Both the position numbers and the translations under genes were made by a program. A stretch of DNA of 38,903 nt. It comes from Pirellulales bacterium (GTDB lineage: Bacteria > Planctomycetota > Planctomycetia > Pirellulales > Thermoguttaceae). The notes under the pieces are model-generated. The model was not told where the DNA came from and ran no database searches. It saw only the letters and a list, made by a program, of their open reading frames with translations. Location: contig JADLEL010000140.1 of assembly GCA_020846145.1 (NCBI GenBank), positions 1 to 38,903 on the forward strand. The letters run 5' to 3'. Numbering within the stretch: the first letter of the stretch is position 1; each line of letters begins with the position of its first letter. Below, piece by piece: positions 1-8,400 of the stretch.

Positions 1-24
1 AAATTGTTTTTTTGACTATACTGC

Positions 25-170
25 GTTCGGTTGAGATTGTTCGATTTCAAGCGAGCCGGGGGGTTTATCCCCACGGCTAGAAGTGCGATATTGTTCGACG
101 ATTCTAGCCGAGGGGATAAACCCCCCGGCTCGCTGTCCAATATGTCGAATTGTGTCAATCTCAACCGAAC
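25..170. repeat. Large imperfect palindrome at the left edge
   Basis: Bases 51-82 and 102-133 are inverted copies of 32 bases with one mismatch; the arm begins gcgagccggggggttta. A second, outer pair (gttcggttgagattg at 25-39 and its complement at 156-170) flanks the first, so the whole element is nested. Diverged relatives of the arm are visible near 14586-14610 and in the inverted repeat at 23557-23632. No gene was found in 1-450. The element could be a mobile palindromic repeat of the REP or MITE kind. Confidence 0.75.
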
Positions 171-451
171 ATGGTATAAATCAGTCAAGAAACAAGCTGA
201 AAACACTTTTCCATTTTTCCCTTTCCCTTTTTCCCATATTACACAATAGATTACTCCATACGGCTAAAATGATACAAAATACAGGGAAAATCGATTCGCC
301 GACATGTAAAAATACACTCTTTTCATATAATGATTGCAGAAACGAAGCAAAAATGGCTTGGCTCATTTTTTTCTGAGATTGACCATTTTTGACGCGTGTC
401 TTATAATCTGCTCGCCGTCGAAAATAGCGGCTGTGGCAAACGGAGTTGCAA

Positions 452-530
452 GGTAGGACGTTTCGGCTTGCTTGCGGGCGGGATCGGAAACACTCGATCG
501 CGACAGGTTGGAAACCTGTCCTACGAAACG
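452..530. repeat. Palindromic repeat (gacaggtt/aacctgtc) upstream of dnaG
   Basis: Bases 502-520 form a hairpin with eight-base arms gacaggtt and aacctgtc, enclosed by gtaggac (453-459) and gtcctac (518-524). The same motif family recurs inside the flavoprotein gene at 32915-33007. An open frame runs through the repeat into dnaG from 472, but those codons come from the repeat and are not DnaG-like, which argues for a later start. Confidence 0.7.
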
Positions 531-570
531 CGAAATGGAATTCGCCGACATGGCCATAAGGGAGAGAGCG

Positions 571-2550
571 GTGTCTGGCGGCATGGCGTTCGACACCAAA
601 GAGCAGGTCAAGCAGGCGATCGACATCGTCGATCTCGTCGGCGGCCACATTCGGTTGCGCCGTCAGGGACGCAACTTCGTCGGCCTCTGTCCCTGGCACG
701 ACGACACGAAGCCTTCTTTGCAAGTCAATCCCGAACGGCAATCGTTCAAGTGCTGGGTGTGCGATATCGGCGGCGACGTCTTTAGCTTCGTGATGAAGAT
801 GGAGGGGGTCGAGTTCCGCGAAGCCCTCAAGATGCTCGCCGATCGGGCGGGCATCGCCATCGAACGGCCGCGGCCCCCGCGCAGAACATTTTCCGGCGAT
901 TCCGCCGCGCCGGGCGACGCTCCCGACGAGTATTACGGCGTTCCGGCCGCCGCGCCCGCGGAGTTCGACAAGCACACGCTCTATCGGGCGATGCACTGGG
1001 CCGAAAAGCAGTATCACGATTGCCTGTTGCAATCTCCGCAGGCGGAAGCGGGGCGGAAGTATCTCTTCGAGCGGGGAATCTCGACCGAAAGCATCGAGAA
1101 ATTCCACTTGGGCTTTTCGCCGTTGGACCGCGATTGGATTTTGCAGCAGGTGGGCAAGGGGAGCGCGTCGCGCAACGCCCGGCAGGCCGCGAATCGGGCG
1201 AAGATTTTGGAAGCCATCGGCATTTTGGCCCGACCGGCCGAGGGGGGCAGTTATTACGACCGTTTCAAGGGCCGGCTGTTGTTTTCGATCCGCGATTCGC
1301 AAGGCCGGCCGGTGGGGATCGGCGGCCGGGTGCTGCCCGAATTGGGCACGACCAGCCCGGCGAAATACGTGAACTCGCCGGAAACGCCGCTCTTCACGAA
1401 GAGCAAGTTGCTTTACGGGCTGGATATGGCCCGCGACACCGTCCGCAAGAGCCGCCAGGCGCTGGTGATGGAAGGCTATACGGACGTGATCGTCGCGCAT
1501 CAGTATGGATTCACCGGCGCGGTGGCCGTATTGGGGACGGCCTTGGGGTCGGAGCACATCAAAATCCTCAAGCATTACACCGATCATATCGTTTTGGTCC
1601 TCGACGGCGACGAGGCCGGGCAGAAGCGGACCAACGAAGTGCTAGAGTTGTTCGTCGCCGAGCAGGTCGATTTGCGAATCCTCACGCTGCCCGCGGGACT
1701 CGATCCCTGCGATTTCCTGCACGAGCGCGGGCCGGAGGCATTTCAGTATTTGCTGGAGCACCAGACCATCGATGCGTTCGATCATGCGTTTCAGACTGCG
1801 ACTCGCGGGGTGGACGTCGAGCGCGACGTTCACGCCGCCAGCCAGGCTTTGGAGCGGCTGGTCGCGATCGTGGCCAAGGCGCCCCGCTTGCGGGCGAACA
1901 CGTCGAGCGAGGATCGTTTCCGCGAGGAAAAGATCCTGCAGCGGTTGGCCGCGACCTTCCGCATTGACGAGCGCGAGGTGCGGGAGCGGCTCACGGCGCT
2001 GCGGCGCCACGCGCAGAGCCGAGGAGCGATGCGGTCCGCGGCGTACGAGCAAGGCGCGACGGAGTTGAGCGATCAAAACATTTCGCCGGAGACTTTGGAC
2101 GCCTGCCAGAAGGGCTTTTTGGAGATCCTTTTGGCGTTTCCCGAGTCTTTCGCGGAATTGCGGGAACGGCTTCGGCCCGATTGGCTGGGCGGCGGTTCCT
2201 GCCGTGCGATTTTCGAGATTTGCCGTCAGATGGACGACGAAGGCATTCCACCCACGTTCGACCGGCTGATGACCGAGTTCGACGATCCGGCGATGAAGAA
2301 TCTGCTGGTGGAATACGATGAGGCGGGCCAATCGAAGGGCCTGCGGGACCTCGATTACCACATTCTGGTAAGTGATTTATTGAAAATCTTCGAACGAAAG
2401 GAGATTGAAAAACGACGACCCGTCAATGTGGTGGAATTGCGCGAAGGCGCGAAGGATCCGCTGCAAGACGCCGAAAAATTGGAGCAGATATTGAACCAAG
2501 AACGCCGCCGCCAAGGTATCACCAAGTTCACGGAAGAACAAGGGCCGTAA
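571..2550 (+). CDS. dnaG: DNA primase DnaG
   Basis: Synthesises RNA primers at the replication fork. From the chosen start, the N-terminus has a CHC2-type zinc-binding module (Cys40, His43, Cys61, Cys64, in a CPWHDD...CWVCDIGGD context). The TOPRIM catalytic core carries EGYTDV near residue 301 and DGDEAG near 345. A helical region about 230 residues long, where DnaB helicase would bind, makes up the C-terminus. At 659 residues it is a normal length for the family. The GTG at 571 was chosen because aagggag ends six bases upstream. ATG at 583 and 550 are alternatives; an earlier in-frame ATG at 472 would add residues translated from a repeat. The rpoD gene follows on the same strand, the order seen in macromolecular-synthesis operons, but a 46-base-arm palindrome lies between them. 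Confidence 0.96.
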   Translation: MSGGMAFDTKEQVKQAIDIVDLVGGHIRLRRQGRNFVGLCPWHDDTKPSLQVNPERQSFKCWVCDIGGDVFSFVMKMEGVEFREALKMLADRAGIAIERPRPPRRTFSGDSAAPGDAPDEYYGVPAAAPAEFDKHTLYRAMHWAEKQYHDCLLQSPQAEAGRKYLFERGISTESIEKFHLGFSPLDRDWILQQVGKGSASRNARQAANRAKILEAIGILARPAEGGSYYDRFKGRLLFSIRDSQGRPVGIGGRVLPELGTTSPAKYVNSPETPLFTKSKLLYGLDMARDTVRKSRQALVMEGYTDVIVAHQYGFTGAVAVLGTALGSEHIKILKHYTDHIVLVLDGDEAGQKRTNEVLELFVAEQVDLRILTLPAGLDPCDFLHERGPEAFQYLLEHQTIDAFDHAFQTATRGVDVERDVHAASQALERLVAIVAKAPRLRANTSSEDRFREEKILQRLAATFRIDEREVRERLTALRRHAQSRGAMRSAAYEQGATELSDQNISPETLDACQKGFLEILLAFPESFAELRERLRPDWLGGGSCRAIFEICRQMDDEGIPPTFDRLMTEFDDPAMKNLLVEYDEAGQSKGLRDLDYHILVSDLLKIFERKEIEKRRPVNVVELREGAKDPLQDAEKLEQILNQERRRQGITKFTEEQGP

Positions 2551-2611
2551 GCGGCAAAACTTCCGAGCCGCTCCCGTGCGGTTTGGACGACGGCGAGAGA
2601 GAGGCGAGTCA

Positions 2612-2808
2612 AGTCCCGGAGGGACGGTAGTGTTTAGCCAGGGGCGTAAGCCCCTGGGAGGAGGTTGAGAACGAATTGGCAGCCCCGGAGGGGCGACAGT
2701 CGCGCGGCACTCGGCGTCACTGCCGCCCTTTCAGGGCTAAAAATCCCTGCGGCCGTCCTTTTCCAGGGGCTTACGCCCCTGGCTACCCACTGTCGTCCCT
2801 TCGGGACT
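2612..2808. repeat. Inverted repeat with 46-base arms between dnaG and rpoD
   Basis: Bases 2612-2657 and 2763-2808 are inverted copies of 46 bases with about five mismatches. Each arm holds its own palindrome, ccaggggcgtaagcccctgg. The inner part adds a second motif (ccccggaggggcgaca) and a small gccctttcagggc hairpin. The arms could pair in the dnaG-rpoD transcript. This fills the 335-base gap; no extra gene was recognised in it. Confidence 0.8.
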
Positions 2809-2869
2809 GACTACCCATCAAGCTCGCGCCGACGGAACGCCCTTTATCCAGCGCGCCACGATGGACGCG

Positions 2870-2876
2870 AAAGGAG
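2870..2876 (+). promoter_or_regulatory. Ribosome binding site of rpoD
   Basis: The aaaggag sequence lies nine bases before the ATG at 2886. It touches an in-frame TTG at 2877 with no spacer, so the ATG is the better start. Confidence 0.7.
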
Positions 2877-2885
2877 TTGAAAGAG

Positions 2886-4556
2886 ATGGATCTCTTCGAT
2901 AACGAACTGCAAAAGTTGGTGGCGAAGGGGAAATCCCAAGGCTATCTGACTTACGACGAAGTGAACGAATATCTTCCCGACGAGGAAGTCAATCCCGAGC
3001 GTTTGGACAATTTGCTGATCGCGATCGACGAGGAAGGGATCGATCTTTGCGAACGGCCGCCGCTGCGAACGGCCGCCGAACCGCCGAGCAAGGCGCGATC
3101 GATGTACGGCGACCTGAACCTTCCCGATCCGATCGAGTCGGGCGATTCGGCGCAACTGCCGGGCGAGCCGCCGAAGTACAGCAGCGACCCGATCCGCATG
3201 TATCTCAGCCAAATGGCCGAGATTCCGCTCTTGGCCCGCGCGGAGGAAATTTCGCTGGCCAAAACCATCGAAATCACGCGCAAGCGCTACCGCCGCACGG
3301 TGCTGGGTTGCAGCATGGCGATGAAAAGCACGATCGCCACGCTGGCGAAGGTGTTCAAGGGGGCGCTGCCGTTCGATCGGACGATCAAGGTATCGCTCAC
3401 CGAGCGGCTTACGAAAGAGCAGATTTCCGCCCGGATGCCGGTGAATCTACATACTCTGCAACACCTGCTGGAGGAGAATCGCAAGGATTTCGCGAAACTT
3501 CTCAACAGCAACACTCCCGCGGACGTCCGTGCCGAATCGCGGAAGAAATTCATCCGCCGCCGCCGCAAAATGCTCACGCTCGTCGAAGAGCTAAGCCTGC
3601 GCACGCGCCGGGTCCAGAGCATGATGCGGCATATCGAAGACACGCTTGCGCGGATGGACGACATTCGTTCCCGCCTGCGGATGATGGTCGATAATTCGCT
3701 CACGCGCGACAAGCGGGCGAATCTGCGGCGGGAACTGCGCGATCTGATGGTGCTGACCCAGGAAACCCCCAAAAGCCTCCGCCATCGCATCGAAATCATG
3801 CGGCGGCAATATCAGGATTACGAACAGGCGAAGCGCCAGCTTTCGGGCGGGAATTTGCGGTTGGTGGTGTCGATTGCGAAAAAATACCGCAATCGGGGGT
3901 TGAGCTTCCTGGACCTCATTCAGGAGGGGAATACGGGCCTCATGCGGGCGGTGGATAAATTCGAATACCGCCGCGGATACAAGTTTTCCACCTACGCTAC
4001 TTGGTGGATTCGCCAGGCGATTACCCGGGCGATTGCCGATCAGGCCCGCACGATTCGCATCCCCGTCCACATGATCGACGTGCTTTCCAAGCTCAGAAAC
4101 GTGTCGAAAAGGCTCGAGCAGGAGTTAGACCGCGAGCCGACGACCGAGGAATTGGCCGTCGGCGCCGAGCTGTCGTTGGACGAAGTTCGCCGGGTATTGG
4201 CGATGGGAAAACACCCCGTAAGCCTTGACCGGCCGGTCGGAGAAAGCGAAGATAGTAGTTTCGGCGAGTTTATCGAAGACGGTGGACTCCCCCGACCGGA
4301 GAAGGCGGCCTCGAATGAACTGCTGCGCGAACGCATCGAACAACTGCTCAAAACGCTCACCTACCGCGAGCGGGAGATCATCCGCCTGCGCTACGGCTTG
4401 GGCGACGGCTACACCTACACCCTCGAAGAAGTGGGCCGCATCTTCAAAGTTACCCGCGAACGGGTGCGGCAAATCGAAGCCAAAGCGGTTAAAAAACTGC
4501 AACATCCCGTCCGCTGCCAGCAGCTCGCCGGTTTTCTCGAAAAAGCCGCGGGCTGA
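2886..4556 (+). CDS. rpoD: RNA polymerase primary sigma factor RpoD/SigA
   Basis: Housekeeping sigma-70 factor, which directs RNA polymerase to -35/-10 promoters. In order: a short region 1.1-like N-terminus (about residues 1-55), region 1.2 ([16 protein letters not shown], near 103), a basic and helical insert of about 180 residues, region 2 from about 322 ([12 protein letters not shown], then FLDLIQEGN and [14 protein letters not shown]), region 3, and region 4 with a helix-turn-helix ([13 protein letters not shown]) near the C-terminus. At 557 residues it is longer than a minimal SigA because of the insert before region 2. The start is fixed by the upstream aaaggag. A hairpin terminator follows the stop. 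The family assignment is very secure. Confidence 0.97.
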   Translation: MDLFDNELQKLVAKGKSQGYLTYDEVNEYLPDEEVNPERLDNLLIAIDEEGIDLCERPPLRTAAEPPSKARSMYGDLNLPDPIESGDSAQLPGEPPKYSSDPIRMYLSQMAEIPLLARAEEISLAKTIEITRKRYRRTVLGCSMAMKSTIATLAKVFKGALPFDRTIKVSLTERLTKEQISARMPVNLHTLQHLLEENRKDFAKLLNSNTPADVRAESRKKFIRRRRKMLTLVEELSLRTRRVQSMMRHIEDTLARMDDIRSRLRMMVDNSLTRDKRANLRRELRDLMVLTQETPKSLRHRIEIMRRQYQDYEQAKRQLSGGNLRLVVSIAKKYRNRGLSFLDLIQEGNTGLMRAVDKFEYRRGYKFSTYATWWIRQAITRAIADQARTIRIPVHMIDVLSKLRNVSKRLEQELDREPTTEELAVGAELSLDEVRRVLAMGKHPVSLDRPVGESEDSSFGEFIEDGGLPRPEKAASNELLRERIEQLLKTLTYREREIIRLRYGLGDGYTYTLEEVGRIFKVTRERVRQIEAKAVKKLQHPVRCQQLAGFLEKAAG

Positions 4557-4575
4557 TTTCCCTTACGGCGCATCG

Positions 4576-4607
4576 AGCCGCTGGTTTCACGACCGGCGGC
4601 TTTTTTT
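4576..4607 (+). terminator. Rho-independent terminator after rpoD
   Basis: agccgctgg (4576-4584) pairs with ccggcggct (4593-4601) around an eight-base loop, with one G-U pair. A run of T (4601-4607) follows. It sits 20 bases after the rpoD stop. Confidence 0.8.
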
Positions 4608-4637
4608 GTTTTTGGGCGCGATATTGAAACGCACATC

Positions 4638-4659
4638 GCCCCCGCGTGGACGCGGGGGC
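4638..4659. repeat. Short GC-rich hairpin repeat
   Basis: gcccccgcg and cgcgggggc form a perfect nine-base stem with loop tgga, followed by ctaaacg. It resembles the hairpins at 22436-22459 and 22570-22594, so it belongs to a dispersed repeat family. Confidence 0.6.
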
Positions 4660-4721
4660 TAAACGACAACACCATCATTTTTTCAATACACTCACGCATA
4701 CTTCAACCCGAGTAATTTGTC

Positions 4722-5438
4722 ATGTCCGCTCCGACCGTCAGCACCGAAATACTCCGCACGTTGCATCGGCTTCACCGGCAATTGACGGACCTCCGCGAAC
4801 GTCTTGCCCGCGGCCCGAAGCAGATCGCGGCCGCGGAGTCGAATCTGGCCGCGCGCCAGTCGCTCTTGGAGAAGGCCAAGGCGGAGGAAAAAGCGTTCCG
4901 CATGCACTTGGACGCCAAACAACTCCAACTCAAGACCTCCGAGGCGCGGATCGGCGAATTCCAGATCAAGCGGAACGCGGCGCAGAGCAACCGCGAATAC
5001 CAAACGTTTACCGAACAGATCGGCGCGGCCGAGATGGCCAATAGCGTACTGGAAGACGAGATTTTGGAGGCGATGGAAAAGGCCCAGGAATACAAGGACA
5101 AGATCGCGCAAGCCGAGGCGGAGCTGGCCGCCGCGAGGCAAAAGCTCGACGAGATTCGCGCGAAAGTCGCCGAACAGGAACCGCGGCTGACCGCCGACAT
5201 GACCCGGTTGGAGGCGGAACTCAAGAGGGCCGAAGAAGATTTGCCGCCGGAAATCCGCGATCCGTATCGGCGCGTGGTGAAGCATCTCGGCGAAGACGCG
5301 TTGGCTCCTTTGGAGAATCAATACTGCGGCGGCTGCAACCAGCAAATTACGCTCAATGTTTACAGCCAGATCATGATGAATCAGCCGGCGTTCTGCAAGA
5401 CCTGCGGCCGGTTGTTGTACCAGAAGGAAGGGAAATGA
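4722..5438 (+). CDS. Coiled-coil zinc-ribbon protein (COG1579-like)
   Basis: A 238-residue protein. Residues 1-175 are rich in Glu, Lys, Ala and Gln and read as a long antiparallel coiled coil. The C-terminus has a four-cysteine zinc ribbon (Cys202, Cys205, Cys225, Cys228; CGGC and CKTC). This layout matches the widespread bacterial zinc-ribbon family related to CT398. Members have been suggested to act in envelope or secretion processes, but no reaction is established. No signal peptide is seen, so it is probably cytoplasmic. It has its own start, separated from rpoD by a terminator, and it converges on the large kinase gene with only 41 bases between the stops. Confidence 0.85.
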   Translation: MSAPTVSTEILRTLHRLHRQLTDLRERLARGPKQIAAAESNLAARQSLLEKAKAEEKAFRMHLDAKQLQLKTSEARIGEFQIKRNAAQSNREYQTFTEQIGAAEMANSVLEDEILEAMEKAQEYKDKIAQAEAELAAARQKLDEIRAKVAEQEPRLTADMTRLEAELKRAEEDLPPEIRDPYRRVVKHLGEDALAPLENQYCGGCNQQITLNVYSQIMMNQPAFCKTCGRLLYQKEGK

Positions 5439-5439
5439 A

Positions 5440-5470
5440 GGGGCGAGTGGCGAGGGGCGAGGGGGACGGC
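5440..5470. repeat. Heptamer repeat (ggcgagg type)
   Basis: The 41-base gap between two convergent genes is filled by degenerate tandem heptamers (gggcgag, tggcgag, gggcgag). It is one of the period-7 repeats scattered through the window. Confidence 0.6.
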
Positions 5471-5479
5471 GATTCACGA

Positions 5480-8400
5480 TTATTCCAAGCCGCTTCCTTC
5501 GGTGGCGGAGGCGGGGGCGCGGTCGGCGGCGGCGTAGCGGGCGTAGGCGAGCAGGTCGTAAGCGAGTTCTTGAATGGCGGTGGCCCCGCCCAGGACGTGC
5601 TGCATTAAATCCTCGTCGTCCCGTTGGAAATCCCGCAAGAGGTTGGTGGCTTCCCGCGCGACTTGCCGGGCCGTTTCGGCGAGGCGCTCCTTGCTGCGCA
5701 GGGGATCGTTCTCGGGATCGGGGGGCAGCACGCATTCGTGTTCCACCAATCCCTTGCCGACGACCAGGTTGCGGAACCAGCGCAGCAGCGTCGCGCGGCT
5801 GATGGAGCCGGTGGGCCGGCCGTCCTTGACGATCACCACGCGGCGGATGGAGACGCGGCAGAGAAATTCGTAGATCATGCGGACCGGCGCGTCTTCCTCG
5901 TAGGCGATGACGTTGGGCTTCATCACTTCGCGGACCGGCACGCGCCAGTTATCGAGGGAAACCAGGGCCGCCATCAGGTCTTTTTCGGAAATCATTCCGG
6001 CCAGTTTTCCCTCCCCGTCGATCACGGGAGTGGAATTGATCCGCGACCGGAGGAAGTATTCCGCGGCGCGGCCGATGGTTTCCTCCTCGCGGAGGCAAAG
6101 CACTATGGGAGTCATGACGTGCCGGGCTTCGAGGCCGTCGAAGAGTTCGGCGTGCGGATCGCGGTCGATGCTCAACTCGTCCGAATCGTCTAACGCCCGA
6201 TAGCGGACGACGCGGTCGCGTCCCGATTGCTTCGCGGCGAGCAGGGCCTGATCGGCGCGGTCGATCAACCGTTCGGGCGTTTGATCGTCGTCGGAGCATT
6301 GGGCGACGCCGAAGCTGCCGTTGATCCGCAGCGACTCTCCGTCGCGAGCGATCCGCAGCGCGGCCAATGCGCCGCGAACGCGCTCGGCCCAAGCCGCGGC
6401 GGCTTCCTCGCCGGTATCGGGCAAGAGCGCGCAGAATTCCTCGCCGCCGTAGCGGCAGAGCGAATCGCTGGCGCGGGTGTTTTCGGCCATCAACGCGGCG
6501 ACCGCCTTCAGCACGTGGTCGCCCGCCGGATGGCCGTGGAGGTCGTTGATCCGCTTGAAGAAGTCCAGATCGACCATCACGCACGAGAGCGGCAGCCGCA
6601 AGCGTTTGCTCCGGTGCCATTCCTTGCCTAGTATTTCGTGGAACATGCGTTGGGTCATCAAACCCGTGAGTCCGTCGGTATTGGCCGCCGCATTCAGGCG
6701 GCGATCCAGCTCCACGACCCGCTTTCCCGCCAGCAGCCGCGCGAGCAATAATTCTTGGGAGACGGGCTTGACGAAAAAGTCGTCGGCGCCGTTTTTCAAT
6801 CCTTCGATCATTTCTTCGGGAGTCGATTTTCCAGTGAGAATCAACGTATAAACGTAATGCGGCAGCGGAAGCCGGCGCATCCGGCGGCAGAGTTCCAATC
6901 CGTCGAGATGCGGCATTTCCCAATCGGCGATGAGGAAATCGGGGCAATCGCGCTCGAGGGATTGCAGCGCCTCGAGGCCGTCCGCGGCGGTTTGCACCGC
7001 GAAGCCCGCTTGCACCAGCCAGGTCGATATCAATCGCAGCATCGCCGGATCGTCATCGACCAGGAGCACTTTGGAGGTGAAGGGGGCCTGCAAAAAGTCG
7101 CATCGGAGCGGATCGGGCGACTCGCGGCGCTCTTCGGCCCGCGGCGCGCCGGAACGGACGCGGCGGCAAAGGCTCGGGAGTTCCTCGAGCGCGGCGCGGA
7201 TCTCCTCTTCATTTCGAGCCTCGCCCGCGGCCGATTCCAATCGCGCGGCAAACTTCGTGATTTCGTCGAATCCATAACTGCCGGCCGCGCCTTTGAGTTG
7301 ATGGGCGAGCCGGCTCAATTCGTTCCAATCGCGGGCCTCGGCTTGAGTTTCGAGGGCCTCGATCCGGCTCGGCATCTCCCGCACGAAAAGGTCGATGAGA
7401 TCGCCCAGGTCGGGCTCGCCGGCCAAGCGCGAATGGATCGACACGGAGGGCAAGGATCGATTGGGTCGATTTCCGGCGATCGCAGTTTCGGAATGGTCCG
7501 CGGCCCGCCCGCGGCCCGCCCATTCGGCAACCGCGGACAATAGTTTCTGCCGATCGATCGGTTTGGGGACGTAGTCGTCGCAGCCCGCCTCGAGGCACTT
7601 TTCGCGGTCGTCGGCGAGAGCATGCGCGGTCAAGGCGACGATCGGTCCGGCATAGCCCTGCGCGCGGAGCTCTCGCGCGGCGGTATAGCCGTCCACGACG
7701 GGCATTTGCATGTCCATCAGGACGACATCGAAGGGCATTCCCCGTTCGCGGGCAAGCATTGCTTGCTCGACGGCAAGCCGGCCGTTTTCGACCACCGTCG
7801 CGTCGGCCCCCGCCTGCTTTAGAAAGTGGCCGATGAGGCGTTGGTTGTCCGGCCCATCTTCGGCCAACAAAATTCGGCCGTGCAAGGCAATTTTGTCGGG
7901 GAGGGCGGGGAGCGCCGTCGGCGATTTATCGGGGAGGGACGCTTGCACGATTGTCTTTATCGTGGGAATCCCCTCGATCGGTCCGGGATCGATGGCAACG
8001 CGGAACGTGCTCCCTTCGCCGGGCGCGCTCTCGACCGATATCTCGCCGCCGAGCATTTCGGCCAACCGCTTGCTGATATTCAAGCCCAATCCCGTTCCCC
8101 CGTACTTTCGCGTCGTCGAGGAGTCGGCTTGGTTGAACGGCTTGAACAAGTTGGATATTTGCTCCGGCGTTAGTCCAATGCCCGTGTCGATCACGTCGAT
8201 TTGCAGCCGCGCGGAAATTTCGGGATTCCGCGTCATGCGGGCGACCACCTTCACGCTGCCCTTTTCGGTGAATTTTATGGCGTTGCCTACCAGATTGATG
8301 AGGATTTGCCGCAGCCGGAGGGGATCGGTTTGGATCGATTGCGGGATGTCGCCGACGCATTCGAGCGTCAACGGGAGATTCTTCGCGTCGGCTCGAATGC

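Noticed and set aside
472..570. Extra N-terminal residues for DnaG from an ATG at 472
   Set aside because: These codons are read from a palindromic repeat found elsewhere in the window, do not resemble DnaG, and a better ribosome binding site precedes the GTG at 571.
2665..2880. A 71-codon frame between dnaG and rpoD
   Set aside because: It lies almost wholly in the inverted repeat, lacks a ribosome binding site and has no recognisable similarity.
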